The notes under the pieces: model-generated
What the model saw: only the letters and a program-made list of their open reading frames with translations
What the model was told of the DNA's origin: nothing
The model's database searches: none
From: Prolixibacteraceae bacterium UBA6029
Lineage (GTDB): Bacteria; Bacteroidota; Bacteroidia; Bacteroidales; Prolixibacteraceae
Reading direction: 5' to 3'
Assembly: GCA_002429385.1 (NCBI GenBank)
Contig: DIZL01000081.1
Span: 1-23,609, forward strand
DNA: 23,609 bases
Shown: in pieces, positions 15,589 to 21,336 of the stretch
Position numbering within the stretch: position 1 is the first letter of the stretch
Layout: every line of letters starts with the position of its first letter
Position numbers and translations under genes: made by a program

Positions 15589-16853
15589 GAGAAATAAACG
15601 AAATTGATTTTGAGAAGGAAGTACTGACCGGGACAAATGTGCTGGTCGACTTCTATTCAACCGAATGTCCTCCCTGCGAGGCGTTGGCACCCAAGCTGGA
15701 AAGTCTGGAAGCACTTTTTGGACAAGAGATTAAATTCCTGAAGATCTTTCGGCAGGGAAACCGTGACCTTGCCGATAAGCTTGGGGTGAAATCATCTCCA
15801 ACCCTGTTGTTTTACCAGGATGGAGAAGAGGTTAGCGGCAGGCTGACAGGCGGCATTAAACGCGCTGAAATAGTGCGCGAACTGAAACCTATTCTGGGCA
15901 AAGAACGGGTTACAAAGATCATGAAGACTCAGAAACCTACCGTGGTTCATGCTGATGTCGCTATCCTTGGTGCAGGTCCCGGCGGTCTGACTGCAGGCTT
16001 GTATCTGTGCCAGGCCAGAATCAACACTGTTTTGGTCGATATTGCCCTACCCGGCGGAAATGTGTCGACCACCCATATGGTCTCCAATTATCCCGGATTC
16101 ATTGAGCCTCAGCCCGGGTACTTGCTTTCGCACAACATGTCGGAGCAGACCAAACGCTGCGGAACCACTTACCGTGTTGCCGTCGATGTTACCCATGTGG
16201 ATCTGGAAAAGAAGGAGATCACAATCGATGGACAGGAAACCATCAAGGCCAAACGGATTATCATTGCTACCGGGACTTCGCCAAACCGGATCGGCATCCC
16301 TGGCGAACAGGAATTTAAAGGACAGGGCATTTCGTATTGCGCTACCTGCGATGCCAAATATTTCCACGACAAGGAAGTCGTTGTCATCGGCGGTGGAAAC
16401 TCAGCCATCGAAGAAGCCGATTTTATCTCGAAATTTGCTTCCAAAATAACCATCGTGCATCAGTTCGATCAGCTTCAGGCCAATAAGACGGCACAGGAAA
16501 AGGCCTTTGCCAATCCGAAAATCTCCTTCCTGTTTTCGCACGAGCCCCGTGCCTTTAAAAAGGCCGGCGATAAAATGGTAGTGGAGGTCGAGGACCTGAA
16601 AACCAAAGAACTGAAGACCCTCACTTCGGATGGCATATTTGTCTTTATCGGTCAGAAGCCGAACCTTGAAATGTTTGGTAATCTGATCGAGTTGGATCAG
16701 TGGGGATACATCAAAACCGACGAAGATATGCGTACCAACATCGGCGGGGTATTTGCCGTTGGTGATGTGGGCAGCAAGAAATACAGGCAGATCACTACCG
16801 CCATTGCCGACGGAACCATTGCCGCCATTGCCATTACCCGCGAAATCGGATAA
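15585..16853 (+). CDS. Thioredoxin-thioredoxin reductase fusion
   Basis: A 422-residue one-chain disulfide reductase. Residues 1-105 are a thioredoxin with active site ECPPCE (Cys28, Cys31; the usual form is WCGPC) and the cis-Pro in KSSPTLLF. After a ~15-residue linker comes a low-Mr thioredoxin reductase: FAD motif GAGPGG (129-134), redox motif CATC (Cys252, 255), dinucleotide motif GGGNSA (269-274) and the C-terminal FAD motif GDVGS (393-397). The NADPH 2'-phosphate motif HRRxxxR reads HQFDQLQ (292-298), so both arginines are gone and NADH or another donor is likely. The fusion order is the reverse of the mycobacterial TrxR-Trx chain. ArsM enzymes can use Trx/TrxR as reductant, which fits the cluster. 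Confidence 0.9.
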   Translation: MREINEIDFEKEVLTGTNVLVDFYSTECPPCEALAPKLESLEALFGQEIKFLKIFRQGNRDLADKLGVKSSPTLLFYQDGEEVSGRLTGGIKRAEIVRELKPILGKERVTKIMKTQKPTVVHADVAILGAGPGGLTAGLYLCQARINTVLVDIALPGGNVSTTHMVSNYPGFIEPQPGYLLSHNMSEQTKRCGTTYRVAVDVTHVDLEKKEITIDGQETIKAKRIIIATGTSPNRIGIPGEQEFKGQGISYCATCDAKYFHDKEVVVIGGGNSAIEEADFISKFASKITIVHQFDQLQANKTAQEKAFANPKISFLFSHEPRAFKKAGDKMVVEVEDLKTKELKTLTSDGIFVFIGQKPNLEMFGNLIELDQWGYIKTDEDMRTNIGGVFAVGDVGSKKYRQITTAIADGTIAAIAITREIG

Positions 16854-16867
16854 TAGGGGAAGGCCAG

Positions 16868-16940
16868 GGATTCCATCCTTTCAGTCTAAGGGTGCAAACG
16901 ATGAATAACGGTTGTACTTTGGGGAAAATGGATGGAATCC
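16868..16940. repeat. 11-bp perfect inverted repeat after the redox gene
   Basis: GGATTCCATCC (16868-16878) is exactly complementary to GGATGGAATCC (16930-16940), separated by 51 nt. It begins 15 nt after the reductase stop. No T-run follows, so it is not a classical terminator. It may be the ends of a small decayed element, or an mRNA 3' structure for the cluster. Confidence 0.5.
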
Positions 16941-16975
16941 ATTTGTGCGCAGAGTGAATTCTATTCTTAATAAAA

Positions 16976-17185
16976 TCAAAATAGTTCATTGAATTGATGA
17001 TGGAATTGTCCCCACCCTTTGGAAAGTTCCTCGTCACGCTTACGCATTTTCTTGATGTAATCGCCAGGATTGGGTGTGTCAGTCAACACCTGTATGACGT
17101 CTGCTATGACGAAATACCATTTCTGCTCCGCTTCATTCCAAACCGACCGTATCTAATTGCTTTCAAAAAGTTTAATGTTGCTCAT
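16976..17185 (-). pseudogene. BRO-N domain (phage antirepressor-type) gene remnant
   Basis: Reading the minus strand from ATG 17185 gives MSNIKLFESN, a TAG stop at codon 11 (17155-17153), then in the same frame IRSVWNEAEQKWYFVIADVI, QVLTDTPNPGDYIKKMRKRD and EELSKGWGQF. This is the start of the BRO family N-terminal domain as found in many Bacteroidota proteins. The expected text after GQF is lost and the frame ends at 16976 after about 69 codons. Full-length members are well over 200 residues. The gene is thus both nonsense-mutated and truncated, a decayed phage- or mobile-element-derived gene. Confidence 0.75.
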
Positions 17186-17232
17186 GATTCTATATTTAAA
17201 CCTGTTCTTATCCACTTTCCAAATTTGAATAC

Positions 17233-17364
17233 AAACCTGCGTTGCAGATGCAAAACCAACAACCCCTTCCCGATATTCATCGGGACAGGCAGTTTCCGCT
17301 ATCGCTCAAACGAGGAGCAGTGTGGAGAAACCCGACATGCCGGGTAGCTTGCTGTTGCAGGTTT
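17233..17364. repeat. Nested inverted-repeat element
   Basis: The outer arms AAACCTGC (17233-17240) and GCAGGTTT (17357-17364) are exact complements. Inside are a 7-bp stem TCCCGAT/ATCGGGA (17268-17285) and a 5-bp stem ACCCG/CGGGT (17330-17345). The ~132-bp unit folds as a multi-stem structure and contains no gene. It resembles the palindromic interspersed repeats common between Bacteroidota genes; copy number cannot be judged here. Confidence 0.5.
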
Positions 17365-17406
17365 TTATTTCAAGTCCTAAATGTGTTGCGAAACCAATTG
17401 CTGTGT

Positions 17407-18230
17407 CTAACGTTTAATTTTGGGGTCTTGACCTTCCTTAATTCGTTGACTCGGTGGAGGAGTCGGCTTTTGAAGAGGAGTCGGATTCTGTGCTGGAGCC
17501 GGCCTCTGTGTCTGTGACTGTTGATTTGTGTCTTTTGCCATGGTTTGATGATTTAAAATTAAACTGTCAATGAAATTACGATTCTCTTTAGAATTTAATT
17601 CCAACGTAATATTTTGTTTTTTGTCTTTTTTTAGAGCATAATTGTATCCGAAGGGAAAGAGATTCAAACATAAAATCAGAAATGCTGATATTAAATGTTT
17701 TTCGCAATTGAATCTGTGTTTGTTTTTCTTCTTATTATTCTTCTGGTTTGCATCTGTATTTTTTATCAGCTCATCAAAAATATATTGTTCAAACTCCGTT
17801 TCACTTGTGTCTGTCAGATTTGGATTTAACTGATAGTAATTCAATGTCGTTTAGTTAACGCCGTCATTGCGAACGAAGTGAAGCAATCTATTGATTTACA
17901 GATTGCTTCGTTCCTCGCAATGACGATTTTAACTAAGATATTTTCTTAACTAAACGACATTGGATAGTAATTTATTAAATTCTTATAATATTGGTCCAAA
18001 TCAATTGCATCTGCAAGATAAACATAGTCGTATCCTTTGTGAAAATTTGCATAAGATTTTATTAAGTGAAAAACGGATACTCCTAAAAAATAGATACTTG
18101 CCAGTGTGATTAAGCCAAAAATAATGCTATCCAATAAATTCAATTTATAATCAAAAGCAGTTAAGAAGTAAAAATGCGCTGCAACAAGTCCAGAAATCGC
18201 GCCGATTGGGAGAGAAAGAGAATTGTTTAT
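17407..18230 (-). pseudogene. Membrane protein gene split by a MITE
   Basis: Two minus-strand frames are halves of one gene. The 5' half is open from 18230 (nominal TTG at 18143) and ends inside the MITE with an element-encoded tail, PMSFS. The 3' half (17844-17407) opens with a TTG supplied by the MITE end. Removing the 121-bp element and one target duplication joins ...NLINYY to QLNPNLTD... in frame. The restored protein has about 230 residues, with three hydrophobic segments (LPIGAISGLVAAHFYFLTAF, IIFGLITLASIYFLGVSVFH, HLISAFLILCLNLFPFGY) and a Pro/Gln-rich tail. No ATG is found in frame upstream. A short frame from ATG 18290 (MNKFDFYKELNLKEEE, stop 18231) may be its frameshifted N-terminus. 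I recognise no family. Confidence 0.75.
17842..17962. mobile_element. 121-bp MITE with 10-bp target-site duplication (copy 1)
   Basis: The element starts CAATGTCGTTTAGTTAA and ends with its exact 17-bp complement. Inside, a long imperfect inverted repeat (CGTCATTGCGA... to ...TCGCAATGACG) makes almost the whole unit fold into one hairpin. It is flanked by a perfect 10-bp direct repeat, GATAGTAATT, at 17832-17841 and 17963-17972. It has no coding capacity and would need a transposase supplied elsewhere. An inverted copy lies at 21013-21132. Confidence 0.9.
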
Positions 18231-18340
18231 TTAATTCTTTTTCTCTTCTTCTTTTAAATTTAATTCTTTATAGAAGTCAAATTTGTTCATTCTGGCATTT
18301 TTTTAAATTTGTGCATAACTTGCAAATACCCTCAAACTCA

Positions 18341-18463
18341 TTGTACTTTTTCGAACCTTCAATTATTTCCAATCCACACTATAACTTGCCTAAGTAGTTG
18401 GTTTTTAAACCAAGTTAAAAGTAAGCGGTTGTGTTATTAAATCCAAACTATTTGTAGCTTTTT
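18341..18463. repeat. Direct repeat A of a ~120-bp pair flanking parDE
   Basis: This stretch matches 19244-19369 in the same orientation over about 120 nt with scattered differences. The longest exact block is GTTAAAAGTAAGCGGTTGT, at 18414-18432 here. Other shared words are CTTTTTCGA, TTTCCAATCC and TTGGTTTTTA. It lies in the otherwise gene-free stretch 18291-18632, upstream (minus-strand sense) of the split membrane-protein gene. Confidence 0.65.
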
Positions 18464-18492
18464 TATTGAACAGAACCTTTTTTACTGGTTCC

Positions 18493-18576
18493 GGATGAAT
18501 TGTTATATCGTCTGGATGGACATTTACATTGTCTGGATGGACTGTTACATCGTTTGGATGAACTACTGTGGAGCCG
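18493..18576. repeat. Four 21-bp tandem repeats (heptapeptide-coding if read on the minus strand)
   Basis: GGATG recurs at 18493, 18514, 18535 and 18556, exactly 21 bp apart, with similar intervening sequence. On the minus strand the frame reads VVHPNDV-TVHPDNV-NVHPDDI-TIHPEPV. The frame is open from just after the parE stop to about 18412 but has no start codon. It is therefore a remnant of a repeat protein, or a read-through tail, rather than a supported gene. Confidence 0.6.
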
Positions 18577-18632
18577 TCTACTCGATTGCCAACAGTACTT
18601 TTTAATTTATGAATTATTTTAGTTCTGACAAA

Positions 18633-18920
18633 TTAAAGTCGATCTTTCAAATCTTGCATTCCAACAATTGCCATTATCTCAACCATATTATCATTGATTC
18701 TGTAATATATAGCTTCAGAACCACAAGGACATCTTCTAAAGCCTTCTTTTATATAATCCACTGATTCAAACGAAAATGGTCTTTGATCAATAATTTCAAA
18801 ATAATCAAAAAATGTATCAAAGTATTTGTCTGCTTGAATAATTCCAAACTTTTCGACTCCAAAATGATGAATACGAATCAAGTCCTCCCTGGCAGCATTA
18901 CTTAGTCTATATTCAGCCAT
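18633..18920 (-). CDS. parE: ParE/RelE-family toxin
   Basis: A 95-residue protein with the ParE toxin layout. Two N-terminal helices (LSNAAREDLIRIHHFGVEKFG...QADKYFDTFFDYFEII) precede a beta sheet (RRCPCGSEAIYYRINDNMVEIMAIVG). ParE members poison DNA gyrase; the RelE/YoeB branch of the fold cleaves mRNA instead. The AIYYRI and MVEIMAIVGMQD segments and the partner type favour ParE. Its start lies 8 nt inside the end of the antitoxin gene, the usual coupled arrangement. The module stands between two direct repeats, suggesting it arrived as a unit. Confidence 0.85.
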   Translation of the reverse strand: MAEYRLSNAAREDLIRIHHFGVEKFGIIQADKYFDTFFDYFEIIDQRPFSFESVDYIKEGFRRCPCGSEAIYYRINDNMVEIMAIVGMQDLKDRL

Positions 18921-19152
18921 TAAGTAATGACTTTGACTGTTTTAAAATTTGTTCTTTGGTGTCACTGGTAAATCCACTTCTTTCGGATTTTTCTAGTTTC
19001 GCCCTAATCCAGTCAATGTGAGCATACTGTTTTCGAGCCTGTCTAATCAAATCGTTGACAAGTTCACTTTTACTGGAATATTCCTCGTTGTCAATTTGAG
19101 CTTTTAACCATTCATCATTTGGTTTCGAGAAAGATATACTTTGTCTTGGCAT
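18913..19152 (-). CDS. parD: ParD-family antitoxin
   Basis: A 79-residue antitoxin with an N-terminal ribbon-helix-helix. A beta strand (QSISFSK) is followed by the helices around NDEWLKAQIDN and SKSELVNDLIRQARKQ. This is the DNA-binding fold by which ParD dimers repress their own operon. The charged C-terminal half (IRAKLEKSERSGFTSDTKEQ) is the expected toxin-wrapping segment. The gene precedes and overlaps parE by 8 nt. A palindrome over its -7 box (19169-19180) is a plausible autoregulatory site. Confidence 0.85.
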   Translation of the reverse strand: MPRQSISFSKPNDEWLKAQIDNEEYSSKSELVNDLIRQARKQYAHIDWIRAKLEKSERSGFTSDTKEQILKQSKSLLNG

Positions 19153-19168
19153 AGTTTTTTATTTTTGA

Positions 19169-19201
19169 TGTAAAATTACACCAAATTTGAATCATTTGCA
19201 A
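19169..19201 (-). promoter_or_regulatory. parDE promoter with overlapping palindrome
   Basis: On the minus strand TTG (complement of 19199-19201) is followed after 20 nt by TAATTTTA (complement of 19171-19178), a near match to the Bacteroidota promoter. TGTAA-AA-TTACA (19169-19180) is a palindrome with a 2-nt centre lying across the -7 box, where ParD or ParDE binding would shut off transcription. Confidence 0.5.
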
Positions 19202-19243
19202 CTTTATAAGTATTGTTGGCAACTAGCTAATTGCGGAGAACTT

Positions 19244-19369
19244 ATAGTGCTTTTTCGATACTTCAACAATTTCCAATCCGCTATACAATTTGCTTAACTG
19301 TTTGGTTTTTACAGTATGTTAAAAGTAAGCGGTTGTATTATTAAATCAAAATTATTTGTTGTTTTTTTC
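19244..19369. repeat. Direct repeat B of a ~120-bp pair flanking parDE
   Basis: This is the partner of repeat A, in the same orientation, with the shared 19-nt block at 19319-19337. It sits upstream of the parDE promoter. The A-to-B spacing (about 900 bp) defines a unit holding parD, parE and the 21-bp tandem repeats. Confidence 0.65.
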
Positions 19370-19610
19370 TATGCTGTTTTATGTAAAAATTGTTTCAAAC
19401 GCTCACCACAACTCTTTAACCAGAGAAACCACCAGTGGAGAAGGCATTTCTCGAAACTTTTACTTTTCAAGTAGTCGTTTTTTACCAAAAGTTTTTTATC
19501 TTTAACCTTCAAATGAGTTCATGCCAAAGTTGCAGCAATGAACTCCTTGACTGAGTACACCAATATTCTATCCATTCAGAAATTTTTCAGTAAAGCGCTT
19601 AACATGCTTT

Positions 19611-19815
19611 GGACATACACGGAAGGGTTCCGGGAGGGTATTCCTTGGGGTTTCCTTCGGATGAATTAATCTATGATTGATTTATAAAAGTACTAAGATC
19701 TCAATTTTAGTACTTTTATAGATCAGTCATAGTACAGATATAGAGAAGGAATACCCAAGGGATACCCTTTCGTTCCCCTCTCAAACCTTATCCAAACCCT
19801 CCCGTGTTTAGGACC
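19611..19815. mobile_element. ~200-bp fold-back (MITE-like) element
   Basis: The core is two 25-nt arms (19671-19695 and 19708-19732) that pair with only two mismatches around a 12-nt loop. Further out, 19635-19660 pairs with 19745-19770 at about 21 of 26 positions (GGGTAT...CCTTGGG words on one side, CCCAAGG...ATACCC on the other). The outermost words ACACGGAAGGGTT and AACCCTCCCGTGT also pair. No ORF is present. The rest of the gene-free stretch 19370-20036 shows only a short start-less minus-strand frame near 19375-19520 that I do not recognise. Confidence 0.6.
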
Positions 19816-20036
19816 GCATTCCTCCAATCAGTCAATTTAATGCATTGCTTATCGCATGCAGGCCTTTTGATGGAGCCTGCCAATGTGTTGCCCTTCGGGA
19901 TCACATGAAATACCTGAATATTCAATCAGCAACTGATTCTCCTTTTTCAATAGTTATTTCACTAAGTCGCTGAGTAGTTCATGTATTTTTCTATCTTTAT
20001 GATTGAAAAAAGGATTATACTTTTAGCTATATTATT

Positions 20037-20300
20037 ATGAATAAAGATCAGGAAATCTATCCGGTTATTGTTTTTGAAGGAAACGACTGGGAAGCCTCGA
20101 TGGTAAAAAGTTTACTGGAGAATGCTGAAATAGAAGTATTTGTGAAAGATGGAAGAATGGGTGTTCTTGCACCCTGGAATATAGCCCCGGGCGGTGCTGG
20201 AGCCATAAAAATTATCGTTTCGAATGTGGATTACGAAAAGGCCAAAGAGGTTATTGATGAATACCGGACGGCTGAAGGGATTTCAGGTGAGGAGGAATAA
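20037..20300 (+). CDS. DUF2007-domain protein
   Basis: An 87-residue cytosolic protein matching DUF2007, a small ferredoxin-like fold annotated as a putative signal-transducing protein. It shows VIVFEGNDWEASMVKSLLEN, then the strand IEVFVKDG and the helix DYEKAKEVIDEYR. The GNDWEASMVKSLLE helix and the final EKAKEVIDEY helix are the typical parts. There is no known reaction. A TATCTTTA -7-like box lies at 19992-19999, without a clear -33. The next gene starts 42 nt after its stop on the same strand, so the two may form an operon. Confidence 0.8.
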   Translation: MNKDQEIYPVIVFEGNDWEASMVKSLLENAEIEVFVKDGRMGVLAPWNIAPGGAGAIKIIVSNVDYEKAKEVIDEYRTAEGISGEEE

Positions 20301-20341
20301 TCTGTTTGTTTCGGGCTGTCAGTATTTAAATTACAGAAAAG

Positions 20342-20965
20342 ATGAGCGAATTTTGGGATGATAAATATAAAAGCATTGGTACAATCTGGACTTTTGAACC
20401 GGCTGAGTCTGCCATACAGGCCTGTGCTCTTTTCGCGCAGAAAGGATTTCAAAAGATACTGATTCCGGGTGCGGGCTATGGTCGGAACGCGAAAATATTT
20501 GTCGATAACGGATTCGAGGTGACCGGGATTGAAATCTCAGAAACAGCCATACGGCTTGGCCGTGAAAATGGACTGGAATACCCGGTTCATCAGGGGCCGG
20601 TGAGTCGTATGCCATTTGATCAGACCCTTTATGACGGGATATTCTGTCATGCCCTTGTGCATCTGTTCAATCAGAATGACCGCCGGAGATTCCTCGGGAA
20701 CTGCTTTAATCAATTGCGGCAGGGTGGTATCATGGTGTTTACGGCCGTTTCGAAGAATTACAAGATGTATGGAAAAGGAAGAACGATCAGTAAAGACCGT
20801 TTTTGGATTGAAAAAGGCTTAACGCTGTTCTTTTACGATCAGGAGACAATTAAACAGGAATTTGGCAAGTTCGGGCAAATGGAGTTCCGCGAAATAGACG
20901 AACCGGTCAGACACCTCGAAAATGAAGAACCCATGAAGTTTTATCGGGTAATATGCAGGAAATGA
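20342..20965 (+). CDS. Class I SAM-dependent methyltransferase
   Basis: A 207-residue methyltransferase. SAM motif I is IPGAGYGRNA (41-50) and the acidic residue ending strand 2 is Glu64 in TGIEIS. Motif II/III regions are DGIFCHALVHLF and LRQGGIMVFTAVS. It belongs to the broad UbiE/TehB-like group (thiopurine- or tellurite-type). The N-terminal WDDKYKSIGTIWTFEPAES resembles TehB-like proteins, which also begin by placing a substrate-binding helix over the SAM site. The substrate cannot be read from the sequence. Its partner is the DUF2007 gene just upstream. A MITE lies 47 nt after its stop. Confidence 0.82.
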   Translation: MSEFWDDKYKSIGTIWTFEPAESAIQACALFAQKGFQKILIPGAGYGRNAKIFVDNGFEVTGIEISETAIRLGRENGLEYPVHQGPVSRMPFDQTLYDGIFCHALVHLFNQNDRRRFLGNCFNQLRQGGIMVFTAVSKNYKMYGKGRTISKDRFWIEKGLTLFFYDQETIKQEFGKFGQMEFREIDEPVRHLENEEPMKFYRVICRK

Positions 20966-20992
20966 AAGTACATACTTTTGCCAAGGATTTGT

Positions 20993-21000
20993 TATTTTTG
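20993..21000 (+). promoter_or_regulatory. Candidate -7 box (TATTTTTG) upstream of MITE copy 2
   Basis: TATTTTTG is an exact TAnnTTTG match located 13 nt before MITE copy 2, but no TTG lies at the 20-nt distance. If active, its transcript would cross the MITE to reach the small ORF at 21151. Confidence 0.3.
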
Positions 21001-21012
21001 CAGGTAATATGG

Positions 21013-21132
21013 AATTTTGATTAGTTAAGAAAATATCTTAGTTAAGATCGTCATTGCGAGGAACGAAGCAATCTATAAATCAACAGATTGCTTCACTTCG
21101 TTCGCAATGACGGCGTTAACTAAACGACATTG
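21013..21132. mobile_element. ~120-bp MITE, inverted and partly decayed (copy 2)
   Basis: This is the reverse complement of the element at 17842-17962, nearly identical through the interior and the right end (...TTAACTAAACGACATTG). The left terminal repeat is mutated: GAATTTTGATTAGTTAAG in place of CAATGTCGTTTAGTTAAG. Flanking GGTAATA at 21003-21009 and 21133-21139 looks like a decayed target duplication. Its greater divergence suggests an older insertion than copy 1. Confidence 0.85.
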
Positions 21133-21150
21133 GGTAATAATTTTATAAAA

Positions 21151-21300
21151 ATGGAAAAATCAGGTATTGAGCAGAAACTAAAAATAGAATCCGAATTGGT
21201 CAGAGAGGAATCGATGCGGGTTTTAAAAGAATTTGAAGCCATTGAAAATTGGGATTTTGATAGTTGCCCATCGGATGAAGTAAAGACTGAAGATGAGTAA
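21151..21300 (+). CDS. Small acidic hypothetical protein
   Basis: A 49-residue ORF starting with ATG 18 nt after MITE copy 2. The protein is acidic and looks helical (LKIESELVREESMRVLKEFE), then ends in a disordered tail with one Cys (DFDSCPSDEVKTEDE). No family is recognised. An A-rich leader (TTTTATAAAAATGG) precedes it. Before the MITE arrived, the -7 box at 20993 would have been close upstream, which gives mild support for a real gene. Confidence 0.4.
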   Translation: MEKSGIEQKLKIESELVREESMRVLKEFEAIENWDFDSCPSDEVKTEDE

Positions 21301-21336
21301 TAAAACTGTTGACTGCGACTGAACACTGAGTACTTC

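Noticed and set aside
16868..16940. Intrinsic terminator after the Trx-TrxR gene
   Set aside because: The 11-bp repeat has a 51-nt loop and no following T-run.
16994..17347. Plus-strand 117-residue frame
   Set aside because: It runs opposite the BRO-N remnant and through the palindromic element; its residues show no domain features.
17407..17844. A stand-alone 145-residue gene
   Set aside because: Its start codon is made of MITE end bases and its sequence joins in frame to the piece on the other side of the element.
18493..18576. Possible CRISPR array
   Set aside because: The 21-bp units abut one another without unique spacers and keep a coding period; they are tandem repeats.
18341..19369. 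Integron attC sites at the ~120-bp repeats
   Set aside because: I could not find matched RYYYAAC and GTTRRRY ends with the expected symmetry, and no integrase is in the window; only the cassette-like layout is kept as a finding.
19375..19520. Minus-strand frame reading KDKKLLVKNDYLKSK...
   Set aside because: It has no start codon and no recognisable family; too weak to list as a gene.
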